Of a stretch of DNA of 64,000 nt, positions 49,301-60,667 are shown in pieces. Each line of letters begins with the position of its first letter. The stretch's first letter is position 1. The notes beneath the pieces are model-generated. The model was not told the DNA's origin. It did no database searches and worked only from the letters and a program-made list of their open reading frames with translations. The position numbers and the translations under genes are program-made. The stretch is taken from positions 1,659,451-1,723,450 of the forward strand of contig VWZX01001051.1 of NCBI GenBank assembly GCA_013399015.1, given 5' to 3'. Source of the DNA: Galbula dea. Taxonomy: Eukaryota; Chordata; Aves; Piciformes; Galbulidae.

Positions 49301-52300
49301 GGTTGCTGCTTTACAGATTTCTTTAATTGTGACAATGACACATTGGGATGGGGAGCCATTCACCAGGGCTTTCTGTGATTTCTGACAGCTCAAACAGCCT
49401 CATGCAAACCAAGGAGCAGCATAATACTGGCAGGGCGTACACTCATGGAGCATTCAGGTGGGCTGCAGTACTAAAGGGAGTAAAATAGTGCTGGATTTTA
49501 GCCCTAAAGCCAGAGAGATGAGTTCTGCTTATCACTGCAACACCTGCTCCCAGGCATTTGCTGAATCCAGACCTCCAGGTTAGGAAGCCAAGTTCCCTAT
49601 GTTATGTACAGAGATAACTCAGACATCTTCTGTCCTACATAGAGGCTAGGCTGCTGTAACAGGGATCTGCCTAAATAAGCCAAGAGGAAACGTTTCTCAG
49701 GGAGGTAGCAGGCTAACTCCAGGCTGTAGCAGCACTTCCTCTCATTTGAGATTAACAGTGATTAAATCTTTTTTGGAATATGGAGCAAGGCTTGCCAATT
49801 CTGTGTCTGACAAGTGAGTTTGCAAAGTATCAGGATAGAAAGGCATTTTCTATCTGTCTCTGATTCCAGGAACATCTAATTATACCATATAAAAGATTTC
49901 TGTTTATTAATAATAATGTTATTCTATGGAAGCCATACAAAGGAGCTAAAAATTGGAACAGTTTGTGAAGCAACATATTTTCTTCTGTATGCTGCCATCT
50001 TCTGCTCCAGAATTGAAGTTTTCAGTTAAGTAGGTACCCTGTATACTTGGGAAAAAATATGAGCGTTAAGAATATCACTGCTTTCTTATAGCTGGTCTAA
50101 ACAAATGCTGTTAATCTCACCGTGGCTGTTCTATCAGATGTTTGTCAGGCATAAACACACTGTAATTCCCAGAGAGATAAGCAGTTTTAGGAAAGCATGA
50201 GATATACAACGGGCAAAATTCTAAACCTCCATTGCATCAGTATATCACTATGTCAATACAAGGTGACAAATAAACTGCAGATGGTTACACAGCTCTTTGA
50301 CTACTTCATAACAATCCCCTCTACATCATGCAGTAATTTTTTTCAGTGGCATGTGTGGCAAAAATCTGCCTTTCCACAAAATGTCTTTTCAGAGGACATA
50401 GAAATGCAGTGCATGAAAGAAAAAGGGAAAAAGCCAAATAAAGATTGGGAAAATCAAAATGGATTAATTTCAAATTTTGCTCCAAAGATGTGGAATGGTC
50501 TAAATCTTAACCCATATGGAACAGCTGACCTTGCTTCTATTGCAAATCTATTTGTAGCCATCTTTCTATTAAAGCAGAAGAAATTTTAATAGTTTATTAA
50601 CGATCAATGAAACTGCTGCTAACACCTAGCTCTGGAGAGGACATGATAGAGGGAACTATGAAGCATTCTGATCTGATAGCACTGTTACCCCACATGAGAA
50701 TATTACAGTCAGGGGGAAAGCTTAGTGACATAGAGAAAACAGAAAGGAGAAACAAAACAGTGGGAAATACAAGCAGGGTTGCAAGATATAAGGGCTAGAA
50801 GAGACAGACCTTCATATTCAGCAGGGCCAAAGAGTAAACTATCTCAAAATGGTTAGGTAAGGTTAGTAAACTTTTGTCTTTTTTTTGTTTTGGTTTTCTG
50901 AATGGTGAAAACATCACAAGCTTTCCTCCCCAATCCGTGTGCCCACATGTATACATAGGTGGCAGAGGATTACACAGACCTAAGCTATTCCACCAGTGTA
51001 AGGGTTATTACCTCTCCCACACAGGGGTAGGCTGAGACTGCCCTGACTCAGGGATGCCTTCTGACCTGTATTTGGCGTTGCTGTGAACTCTTTAAACAGT
51101 GGAAAAAGAACATTCCTCTAGTCACAGAGGAGAAACCTTCTTAGTAAAATACAAGATATGCTAGTTCTGGAGCAGACAAAGTCAAATTATGCACCAGAGT
51201 AAAAGCAGGTCAAAAAGAGTTCAAGTCTGATTTCTATAATCCCTCCACAGGTTTTCTTCTTGCAAACTCAACATTATTCACACTTGGACGCATTGATTAG
51301 AAGTAGCTTGGAGAAAGCTGATGAAACTAATTAAAAATAAGTCACTAGTTAAAAAATGACATACCTGAAGTCCTTCTCTCACAGCTTCCAGAAGATATGG
51401 CACCAAGGAATAGTTCCAGAGGTCTGTGAACCACACTCTGGAGCCATCAACATCCATAGGGCAAGGAAGGAACAGACGGGGACCTGAGAAGTCAAGTTGT
51501 GTATTAAAAAAACGTAGAATTAGGGAACACATAAAAAATAATCCCTACCAAATAATAAAGGTAGTAACGTCACTCCAGTCTTCAAAAAGGGCAAGAAGGA
51601 GGAGCCAGGTAGTTATAGACCAGTCAGCCTCACCTCCATCCCCCTGGAAAGGTGATGGAACACTTTATCCTCGACTGTCTCTAGGCATATCAAGGATAAG
51701 AGGGTCATTAGGAGCAGTCAGCATGGGTTTACCAAGGGGAAGTCATGTATGACCAACCTGATAGCCTTTTATGAGGACATAACCAGGTGGATAGATGATG
51801 GTAGAGCAGTGGATGTGGTTTATCTTGATTTCAGTAAAGTGTTTGACACTGTCTCCCACAGCATCCTTGCAACTAAACTGAGGAAGTGTGGTCTGGCTGA
51901 TTGGGTAGTGAGATGGATTGTGAACTGGTTGAAGGACAGAAGTCAGAGAGTCATGGTCAATGGGATGGAGTCTAGCTGGAGGACTGTGTCTAGTGGAGAC
52001 CCTCAGGGGTCGGTACTGTGACCAGTACTTTTCAATCTATTCATTAATGACCTGGACGAGGGAACAGAGTGTGCTGTCAGCACGTTTGCTGATGACACTA
52101 AACTGAGTGGAATGGCTGACACACCAGAGGGTTGTGCTGCCATTCAGCGTGACTTAGACAGGCTGGAGAGTTGGGCAGGGAAAAATTTAATGAGATTCAA
52201 CAAGGCCAAGTGTCAAGTTTTCCACATGGGAAGGAACAACCCCATGTATCAGTATAGATTGGGGACTGGCCTGTTGGAGAGCAGTGANAGGCTCTTCTCC

Positions 52301-55300
52301 GTGAAGCCCAGTGACAGGACAAGGGGCAATGGTTGTAAGCTGAAGCATAGGAGGTTCTGTGTGAATACACACAGACATTTTTTTCCCAGTTCAGGTGCCA
52401 GAGCACTGGAACAGACTGCCCAGAGAGGTTGTGGAGTCTCCTTCTCTGGAGATATTCAAAACCTCTCTGGACACGCTTCTGTGTGACCTGGTCTAGGGAA
52501 TCCTGCTGTGGCAGGGGGGTTGGACTAGATGATCTTTCAAGGTCCCTTCCAACTCGTAATGTTCTGTGATTCAAGCAAACTCAAGTGAAGAGAATACTAA
52601 TACAGGGCTAGAATAAGTGAGCTATCAGTCTTCTGTTATTAAAAACGGACTAGTCACACTTGATCAAATTCTATGGCCTGATGAACACTTAGAAGTTTTA
52701 TGGGCAAAAGCTATGTGAAAGGATGACTTCTTTGCTAACATAGCTATTCCACTAAAAGACTTCAGGTTAATGTATGTCTCCCAGTTGCTAGTTTGCTGAA
52801 CTGACTGACCAAGTGTCTATTAAAGACTCATGAAATCACAGAAAATTAGGGGTTGGAAGGGACCTCTGGAGATCATCTAGTCCAAACCCCCTGTCAGAGG
52901 GGGCTTCACCTCAAGCAGGTTGCATAGGATGGCATCCAGGCAGGTTTTGAATGTCCCTAGAGACAAAGACTCCACCACCTCCCTAGGCAGCCTGTTCCAG
53001 TGCTCTACCACGCTCAAAGTAAAGAAGTTCCTCATTACGTTTAGATGGAACTTCCTATATTCCAGTTTGTTCCCATTACCTCTTGTCCTGTCACTGGACA
53101 CCTCTGAAAAGAGACTGGCCTCATCCTCCTGACACCAACCCATTAAGTATTTTTAAGTATTGATAAGATCCCCCCTGCAGTCTTCTCTTCTGTAGGCTGA
53201 AGAGCTCTCTCAGCTTTTCCCCGTAAGAGAGACTGCTGTAATTTGCTGCAGTGTGAAAGCAGGAGAAAAACAATTAAACTTAGGAAAGTTGCTATTGAGG
53301 TAATTTTTTGTAAATTAAATTTTTGCAGGTTTTGATCATTTACTTGAAAGTCTTTAGCAACCAAGGCAGAAATACCAGGAAATACATACTTTCTCACTAA
53401 ACTTTCTATTTTCATCTTGATGGCAATCAGACAGATTCCCCACCCTAATGCTGTACATCTAATTGAAAGATGACAGCCTTTAAAAACATAGTATATCCTG
53501 CACAAATCTCTAAAATGCTCAGTCTGCATGCTTTATTTCAAACCACTCTGCCAATGGACTCACCAATGGTTACATCTGAAGAGCTGTGTGTTTCTAGGAA
53601 GCTGTTGAGATGATGCCATGTTTTGGGGATCCAGTCAATGATTTTGATGAGCTCATTATTGCGTATGTTCCTTTCTATTTCGGTCTCAATCAGTTTCCTT
53701 CTCAGATATCTACCCAAGAAACCTTTAACAGGCTCTGTGTGATTAGCACACAGCACCCACCTGGGTAGAAAGCATAAAAGTCAAGCAGCCATGAATAGCA
53801 AATACATCTCTTTCTCTTAAACATATAGATGAAGGTAATGTCATTAGCTTCTGAATCTCATTAGTCAGCAAGTGTAAAACTGCTCTGGTAAATCACGTTA
53901 TTGCCCACTGCTACCACACAATCATTACAGGTTTCAGCAGGAATTCAAGACACTGCTGAAGACAAATGGAATATAAGAATGCAATTGTCTTCAGCAACTC
54001 ACTAGAGGTGCCAGAAGATACTTTATTTCTTTCACCATTCTCCAACACCATTCAGAGACCAATCAATACAGGAGAGACACAGAAGCTAAAATACTTTGCT
54101 GTGATGGGACACATGCTTTCTAAGAACAGGGCTAAGAAGCAAGGAGCTGAGCAAACACTGCCACGGAAAACACAGAGTGAACGTACCTGAAATTGTGGTG
54201 TAGTTCCAGATTTGGTGAAGAAGAAACTCCCTGGTTCATGGTTCCAATAATATAGGGGCTGAAAAGAGAGAATTAGTAGGCTTTTTGAGGGAGAATCCAA
54301 TCAGATATTCAGAGAACATTGTTTCTTCTTTTCTGCACTAGGCCAGTTTTGTAAGAGTCCCTGGGTATATTGTAGTCTTAGATTTAAAATATCTCTGACA
54401 GGCCCTTTTAAAAATGTTTATTCTTTTATGATTTTCCTGTCTGCACATTCATAATTTACTTATACTCAGATGCAGTAATGAAATGAATGATGTAACTCTG
54501 TCCTCATGTACCTCACAATATTGCATTAGGCTTGGAGTTTTAATTTCAGAAGCCAGTGAAGCTCATGAGTAAGACATAGCATACAGGTTTTTTGTGAAGG
54601 GAAGTTGCTGTGATGGCAGTATTACAGGCTAGTAAAAGTTGCAGAAAACATTATTTTTATTCTTGCTTGGCAATAAAAGACAGCTAGAAAACTTCATACT
54701 TTTCATTCTACAGAAAAACTTTAGGAAATGCAAGTCCACTTCTGCATGGCATGGTTCCTGGATTCACACATATCCCAGATTCCTATAAAGTACATTTCTA
54801 CTTACTCTCCCATAAAGTGTCCTCGTGGTACTAATAAGCTTGTGTCATCTGACATATGAAATGAATAAGATCTTCATTCAGTCAAGCGTTTGATTACACT
54901 CTTAAATTCTGTTGTACATCTGCATCTCACTGAGATGTGTGGGAGTCATACAAATAAAGTGAAGCAGACATCTAAGTACTTGGCTGAAGAAGGTTGAAAT
55001 TATTCAAGCGCATAAGGGCTTCCCTAACAGCCTACAGGAGTCTGAGTTTCCGCTGGGGCATTTTATCTTGCAAAATAACAGCTTTTACTGTTTTAATTGC
55101 AAAAGGTGTGTGAAAGGGGAAGAAAAAGTACTACCTACCATTTGTTGTATTTACAGTTGAGGAAACCATTGAAGATGTCACTTAGTGAACTGATGTGGTG
55201 GAGGTTATCAAGGATTATGACCATGGGGAGGTCAGCACCATTGTTGTCAGCACTGCATTGCTCAGCTAGGTTTGCTAGGTATTGTCGCAGATCCTTTAGC

Positions 55301-58300
55301 AGAATTAACAAAAAAACCCAGAAACAATTAATGAAATTAGACCACAGATGTGATTTTCAGTGGAAAAGATTTTCAGAAAGGTAAAGAGGCTGCTACAGAG
55401 CTTCCCCACTGTAGGTTCAGCTGGATCAGCACATGCAGGAAGACTTGCGTCTTAGATAGGGCAATATTGCTGCCACATGCTAGGAAAATCAAAGGCACTA
55501 AACATAAGGCATGTAACTGAAGCATACACATTCCTATTTGGTGGATTCATTCCTTAAAAATCTGCTGTTAAAATATGTTATCTCCAGAGGAATATAAGGT
55601 GCAATAAAATATGCCATTTCCAATGGGCTGAGATACATTAATCATCAAACCTCCATTCTTATGAATGCCACATTTTATACCAAAAAAATCCCACAAAATT
55701 ATCACATAGTTAAGACATACTGAACTGCTCATTCAAATAGATACCCCTTTCACCACTCTCACTGAAAATCTGTTTGACCTTTAGGGGTTATTATATCATA
55801 GTTCATCATAAAATTTGTTGTGGAGTTCTTCTTTCCTGTCAGCTATCTGCCTGGCTGCTGTTTAGTGCTGGAGTAAAATAAAGCTTTCTATAATCAAAAC
55901 ATTTCATATTTTTCTCAACACTTTGCTGCCATTGAGGATCTGGGCTTGTCAAATTCTACAGCTGTATATCTAAGGGTATCTAATTTTGCCCATGTTGTGA
56001 GTGCTCAGTATTATGGACGAAGTTCCTATTGCCATTTTACTTCCTGGATCAGGGATAGTAGAATCTTTTCTTCTTTAGTAGAAACATACAGTCTGTTTTT
56101 TATTTCAATTTGTTTGGCTTTTTATGAAAAGGTGTCTCTAGGGGAACATCATGTGTTTCTTCCATGGAATAGCAACATCTGTACTATTCAAACACACTTG
56201 CTATTTGACAATGTCTTTTCTTTTTCACTTCAAACTCTACAGCTCTACATAAATCTTAACAGAAACAAAGTAAAAGGAAAAAAAGCCAAACACTGTAACC
56301 AACCAAAAAAACCCCAAACAAGCCAAAAACCCAAACCAAAACATACAAAAATCAGTTTATCAGAAATCCCAAACCTTGCTCTTTTGTGGGACAATTTTAA
56401 TTATAAATGTATGTTATAACAATAAAACATAAACACATCCCTTGTCAAAATAAACGGAGTCACAAATCCTCTGTATAAAGACAGAGAAAAGTGTTGTTTT
56501 TACTGGTATGGTCTTATTGCTGCTTTAGGATCTGTATGTAATTCCTTCTTATGTTATGTTCACATTTATTATGTTCTGTGCAAATCAAAAAGCTCTGGGC
56601 AAAACCTTTCATTTTATTTTGCCTGGGTCCCAAGTTAGGAGTATACCCAATTTAGGACAGCAAGTGAATAGTATTATCTGTGGCTAGCACAGTGGTCATG
56701 CTAGAAGCTTGATAACCTGAGCTATGTAAATCACTGTGAATGTGACATGAGGCAATTTTTAATATGGCCAGCTTCCTGGCCGATGCATGCCAGAAACCAT
56801 GGCAGCAGTTGTATTTATCCAGTGCTGATTAAGAAGCTGAACCCAAGACAATAATTCAAAATCCCTTCTGAAATCTTTGCTAACAATCGGCTGCTATTAT
56901 GGCTATACAAAACCAGGTTAAACTAGTATTATTATATATCAAGCCTTTCTGACAAAGGAGTTACAGACAGTCTAAAAATTCAATTTATGTAGGAATTTGA
57001 CTCTGGATCTACCCTTAAGGTGGGTTTCCTCCAGTGAAGGAAAATTCAGATTTCCTTCATGGTGCTTCAATGGTATGTTTAGGACAGAAAGGTCTGGCCT
57101 CTGTTCCTCACTGGGATTGAAGTCTAAAGTTTTGTGGGAAAAAATGTTAACTGAGCAACAAAATAGTATGCCAGTTCATAGAATCACAGAATCGTAGAAT
57201 GTTAGGAGTTGGAAGGGACCTCCAAAGATCATCTAGTCCAATCCCCCTGCCACAGCAGGATTCCCTAGACCAGGTCACACAGAAGCATGTCCAGAGAGGT
57301 TTTGAATATCTCCAGAGAAGGAGACTCCACAACCTCTCTGGGCAGTCTGTTCCAGTGCTCTGGCACCTGAACTGGGAAAAAATTTCTACGTGTATTCATA
57401 CAGAACCTCCTGTGCTTCAGCTTACAGCCATTGCCTCTTGTCCTGCCACTGGGTTTCACTGAGAAGAGCCTGACCCCAACCTCCTGACACCCACCCTTCA
57501 CAAATTTAAAAGCATAGATGAGGTCACCTCTTAGTCTCATTTTCTCCAAGCTGTAGAGACCCAGCTCCCTCAGCCTTCCTCATAAGGAAGATGTTCCAGC
57601 CCCTTAATCATCGTGGTGGCTCTGTGTTAATAGGATCTGCTCTGCATCTTTACTACAAATTGAGTAATAGGATATCTTTTCATCTGTAACTTACCTTGCT
57701 TGACTTGTGATCCACGTTAAAAGTTGCAATTGCATCCTCAGTTTTTTTTCTGCCAGATTTAGTTATAATATATTCAGCCAGCCTGTTAGCTAAATAGGTC
57801 TTTCCTGTGCCACTGGGTCCCGACAGAATAATTCTGCGATGCTCCATCAGTAAATTAAAGTACCGCTGGGTAATTGGCTTAGGAATTAATGTGTCAAACA
57901 CAAAACTGTCCAAACTGTTTTCTTCCACTCCTGGGAACAGAAGAAAAGAAAACTGGTTTGTTTTTATCCCTGCTGAAGTAGGTATAGGGTTAACCCAGCA
58001 CCTGATGGCATCGATGCTACACTCAAACCAAGGTGAGATACCTCTGCCTAAATCCAATTCCTATCAAGGACTTCATTACTGTGGAAATGCCTATATGCTT
58101 CCACAGGGCAAAAACTTAAACAGTGGTAGTGGGATGAGGTGGGTGGGAGAGATGAAATAAAAATAAATGCAAAAAGAAGGCTCAGTGAGGCAAAGATATA
58201 TGTTTCGGACACTACAGGCAACCATGACAAAAAAAAAAGGTCAAAGTGACAGCCACAAGGGTTACTGGTTGTCACAACAATGTATGTATATTTCTGAAGG

Positions 58301-59965
58301 CTCCCCTCCCCTGCAGTAACAAATCCCTACAGCTTTTGAAATGTATCAGATTTTTCCTGCAGAACTGGGTAAGGCATAAATATTTCTCATCATAATCTCT
58401 GTTTTGGGGTTGATGTTTTTTGCCACTATTCAGAAATTTGTACTTTGTTGTTATTTGGCAGCCTAGCAGAAAAGGACAGAGATATTCTTAGATTCACCTC
58501 AAAATGCCACACTGCATTAGGTGTTGCACAATGTCATACAGAGAGTTTATGTGATAAATGAGCCCTTACACTGGACATAAAATACAGAATGGTCAGAGGG
58601 AAGAAAAAAATATGAAGGGATGGGTCACTGCAGTGAAGAACTCCGCAGTATCTGCAAGAATATTCTTGGGGTTTTACCTTTCAGGTTCACAGTGATGATG
58701 TTATTATCTCCAACCAGATATCCACAAGGCAGCAGTTCAGGCACTTCTAGGCTATGGGCTCTAATTACATCCCCTATACTATAGCTAGCAATGCAGTCAG
58801 AGCTTAAACCCAGGCTAGTAGTCGGATCTACTCGGAAAATATATTCCTGAAATTATATGAAAACACAAGACAAAAAAATAAAAATGGTTATTGAATGAAA
58901 GCAGTTTGGAAAACATTTTGGTACAGATGAAGTCGCTCAACAAGCAGATTCTTGCAGTCACAATCAATACAGAAGTGCCAACAATCATGAAAAAGGAACA
59001 ACATCACTAAGAATAACGTTTAGTAGTGACGTTAGCTATAACTCAAAAAACATAACAAAAACTTAGCAAGAGAACCCAAATAAATTTTCTAAAGTGAAAT
59101 AGAAAACTGTATTAATACTGAGCTAAATTTTAAGTCTTACCTTAAAGAGACGTCTGATTACACCATCTAAAACATCCCATTTTGTTTTTCCGCTGACTCC
59201 AATTGATCCTATCAGATATGCATGTGTTTTTTGATCCTGCAAAGATATATTTTTGGAACTGGACTAAAAATGGTGGTAATTAGTTTTCTATGAAGATTCA
59301 TAATTTTCCCATTGAAGAAAAATGATATTATTCAGAACGTGATGTTACAACTGTGTTAATAATCTCTGTGCCAGAAATAAGCATGTCATTCTGTGATGAT
59401 ATTCCTTTGGCAGATCAAAACCAGTATCTTATTCTGCTCTTTGATTGCATCTGTGTTTATAAGAAACTGAATATAAATAAAAGATGCACTGTATTTATAT
59501 TTTTTTTTGTAACACAATGCAATTCCAAATTGATTGCCTCAGTAGCATATTCATAGTTGCACCCTAAGGGGTTCAAGGCATAGATCTAATTTATAACAAA
59601 GATAGCAAGTCCCAGAATACCCTACTACTAATTAAACTGAGAATTGGTAGTGTCTTAGCCACCACACCTCCAGATGGAGGCCATATCTCGTGAGTATATG
59701 GAGAGTGCCTAACTGTATCGAGCATGGATGACAGAGAAGAAAGCTGCTATTTTTAGGATATTTCCTTTCAGTTCCTGGGTGAAAATAGTGAAACAGGTTG
59801 AGCTACTATGCTGCAAGATTTGCCTGACTTACAATTCTACATCTAGACCTTTGGGTAATGAACTTACCTTGGCTCGACTATAGCCCTTGTTTATAGTGAC
59901 TAAAATTTTCACACTATGACCTTCTTTGTGGAGTGCTCCATCAGTGGCATCATCCAACAAAATAT
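46195..59965 (-). CDS. NAV3: Neuron navigator 3, C-terminal part: ten coding exons of a gene continuing past base 64000
   Basis: NAV3 is a large microtubule-plus-end-associated and cytoskeletal protein of the UNC-53/navigator family, expressed mainly in neurons and linked to axon guidance and cell migration. Its C-terminus carries an AAA-type P-loop NTPase domain. Ten minus-strand exons join in frame with consistent phases (lengths 98, 96, 169, 236, 155, 72, 197, 119, 204 and 120 nt, the last including the stop), giving 487 complete codons plus the split codon at the 5' edge. Diagnostic peptides are GPSGTGKT (Walker A), [40 protein letters not shown] and the C-terminal SLESTL. From memory of the family, [15 protein letters not shown] and QTDTEGDPL match NAV3 better than NAV1 or NAV2. 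No exon has an internal stop or frameshift, so the gene looks functional. The upstream exons lie outside the window. Identification is by recall, not by a database search. Confidence 0.94.
46315..48452 (-). other. NAV3: NAV3 intron between exon i and the last exon
   Basis: This is a 2.1-kb intron. I see no CR1, no RNA gene and no supported open frame in it. Confidence 0.85.
48453..48656 (-). CDS. NAV3: NAV3 exon i
   Basis: This 204-nt phase-0 exon encodes 68 residues, starting [20 protein letters not shown] and ending QTDTEGDPL. The acceptor is AATGCAG and the donor TTG|GTAAGG. It is more polar than the upstream exons and links the NTPase region to the C-terminal tail. Confidence 0.95.
48657..51364 (-). 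other. NAV3: NAV3 intron between exons h and i
   Basis: This is a 2.7-kb intron of AT-rich unique sequence. I recognise no repeats or genes in it. Confidence 0.85.
51365..51483 (-). CDS. NAV3: NAV3 exon h
   Basis: This 119-nt exon completes the Gly codon and encodes 39 residues, from [17 protein letters not shown] to LEAVREGLQ. The acceptor is TTCTCAG and the donor CAG|GTATGT. A CR1 copy in the opposite orientation starts only about 77 bp upstream of the acceptor. Confidence 0.95.
51560..52571 (+). repeat. CR1 LINE, 1-kb copy in a NAV3 intron, antisense to NAV3, with an N gap
   Basis: It encodes reverse-transcriptase pieces in the plus direction: [20 protein letters not shown] near 51565-51625, [20 protein letters not shown] at 51808-51867 and the catalytic-type FADD at 52085-52096. 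The N at 52288 joins two parts of the element with about 390 bp missing by comparison with the 4.1-kb copy. The tail ends near 52571. Frame breaks make it inactive. Confidence 0.94.
51749..52021 (+). pseudogene. CR1 ORF2 reverse-transcriptase fragment, palm region
   Basis: A 90-codon frame, starting [20 protein letters not shown] and containing [26 protein letters not shown] and the palm motif [12 protein letters not shown] follows QGSVL, and FADD comes 21 codons later in the same frame. It is part of the CR1 at 51560-52571. Confidence 0.9.
52834..53232 (-). repeat. CR1 LINE in a NAV3 intron, same orientation as NAV3
   Basis: ATCACAGAAAATTAGGGGTT begins the inverted tail. The body includes CAGCCTGTTCCAGTGCTCTA and CTCTTGTCCTGTCACTGGAC, ending near CTTTTCCCCGTAAGAGAG. 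With the 51.6-kb copy it forms an inverted pair in one intron. Confidence 0.9.
53564..53760 (-). CDS. NAV3: NAV3 exon g
   Basis: This 197-nt exon completes the Arg codon and encodes 65 residues, starting [20 protein letters not shown] and containing [16 protein letters not shown], then one base of a Gly codon. The acceptor is CTACCCAG and the donor ATTG|GTGAGT. The GRYLRRKL helix is a well-conserved part of the navigator NTPase region. Confidence 0.95.
54187..54258 (-). CDS. NAV3: NAV3 exon f (72 nt)
   Basis: This short exon completes the Cys codon, encodes 23 residues ([20 protein letters not shown] then HNF) and contributes two bases of an Arg codon. The acceptor is TTTTCAG and the donor CAG|GTACGT. 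TMNQ probably corresponds to the sensor-1 region after Walker B; that assignment is an inference from position. Confidence 0.93.
55139..55293 (-). CDS. NAV3: NAV3 exon e, with the Walker B-like strand
   Basis: This 155-nt exon encodes 51 residues plus two bases of a Cys codon. It begins [19 protein letters not shown] and contains the Walker B-like [11 protein letters not shown], followed by [13 protein letters not shown]. The acceptor is CTAAAG and the donor TG|GTAGGT. The usual Walker B Asp-Glu pair reads Asp-Asn here. As far as I recall this is typical of NAV3, whereas NAV1 and NAV2 have Asp-Asp. Confidence 0.94.
55294..57694 (-). other. NAV3: NAV3 intron between exons d and e
   Basis: This is a 2.4-kb intron. 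A CR1 copy occupies 57177-57629. An A/C-rich tract at about 56300-56345 creates a 157-codon plus-strand open frame (55946-56419) that I do not consider coding. The remainder shows nothing recognisable. Confidence 0.85.
57177..57629 (-). repeat. CR1 LINE, young 3' fragment, ~65 bp from a NAV3 donor site
   Basis: The tail octamers are CATAGAAT-CACAGAAT-CGTAGAAT, followed by GTTAGGAGTTGGAAGGGACC. The body runs to GGTGGCTCTGTGTTA. It is highly similar, in inverted orientation, to 52289-52571. Confidence 0.93.
57695..57930 (-). CDS. NAV3: NAV3 exon d, with the Walker A motif of the AAA-type NTPase domain
   Basis: This 236-nt exon completes the split Gly and encodes 78 residues, from [18 protein letters not shown] to NVDHKSSK. 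The nucleotide-binding P-loop GPSGTGKT maps to 57797-57820, preceded by the hydrophobic strand RRIIL. The acceptor is GTTCCCAG behind a pyrimidine tract, and the donor is AAG|GTAAGT. A CR1 element begins about 65 bp downstream of the donor. Confidence 0.96.
58678..58846 (-). CDS. NAV3: NAV3 exon c
   Basis: This 169-nt exon encodes 56 residues, starting [14 protein letters not shown] and ending with a segment around [20 protein letters not shown], then the first base of a split Gly codon. The acceptor is TTTCAG and the donor AAAG|GTAAAA. It corresponds to the conserved LPCGYLVG segment preceding the NTPase core. The intron to exon b is only 294 bp. Confidence 0.92.
59141..59236 (-). CDS. NAV3: NAV3 exon b, with a P-loop-like GSIGVSGKT stretch
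   Basis: This 96-nt phase-0 exon encodes 32 residues starting [20 protein letters not shown] and ending RRLFK. The acceptor is TTTGCAG and the donor [18 protein letters not shown] resembles a Walker A motif but has one residue too many between the first Gly and GK. The true Walker A lies two exons downstream. Confidence 0.92.
59868..59965 (-). CDS. NAV3: NAV3 exon a (first exon in window)
   Basis: This 98-nt exon lies between acceptor TTGTAG and donor AAG|GTAAGT. Its first two bases complete a split Asp codon (G|AT); it then encodes [20 protein letters not shown] and [12 protein letters not shown]. It leads into the C-terminal NTPase region. The intron upstream runs past the window end (more than 4 kb), and I found no further exon in it. 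Confidence 0.9.
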
Positions 59966-60460
59966 CTACAATAACAGAAGGGTAGCAAAGTGATCAGTCT
60001 GACAAATCGCATCAGTTCTACTCACATCATCAGTTCAATATTTGTTCAAAGGATTTTTTGGTTGAAAAGAAAGGCTGCCAGCACAACAATCTGCAAACAT
60101 TTTAATCTGTACTTATTCCTAATTTACCCTTTCTGTGAGAGATGAAAAAAATGTTACAATTGGTCAATTTTGAAGCAATATCAGTAGCTTTAATCATGTA
60201 GAAATGAATAAGGAATAAAAAAATAAATTCTTGCATTATAGTCTTTCCTTTGCTTTTCCTTCTTGGAACTTGTTCAAAATTGCTACGTTTCCACAAGATA
60301 ATACTGTTTAAAACCTGAATTAAGTTTCTATCTTTGGGCATTCATTGTGACCTTTATAATGTTGTAAGGAGAAAACCGAGAAAGCCTGGCATTGATATGT
60401 TTGCTAAGTAAAACATTTAATTTATCTTTCCAGCTGATTTCCTTACCTTATGTACACATA

Positions 60461-60667
60461 GCATTCTTTACCCAGAGGGTAGTGAGACACTGGAAGAGGT
60501 TGCCCAGAGAGGTTGTGGCTGCCCCATCCCTGGCTGTGTTCAAGGCCAGGTTGGATGTGGCCCCGGACAACCTGGTCTAGTGGATGGCATCCCTGCTCAT
60601 GACAGGGGGGGTTGGAGCTAGACGATCTTTAAGGTCCCTTCCAACCTGGGCCATTCTGTGTTTCTAT
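60461..60667 (+). repeat. CR1 LINE, 3' fragment in a NAV3 intron
   Basis: TTCTTTACCCAGAGGGTAGT leads through GGTTGCCCAGAGAGGTTGTG to CCTTCCAACCTGGGCCATTC. This is a different, GC-richer subfamily from the 52-kb copy. Confidence 0.92.

Noticed and set aside
55946..56419. 157-codon plus-strand open frame in a NAV3 intron
   Set aside because: Its Lys/Pro-rich end comes from an A/C-rich simple tract; no recognisable domain.
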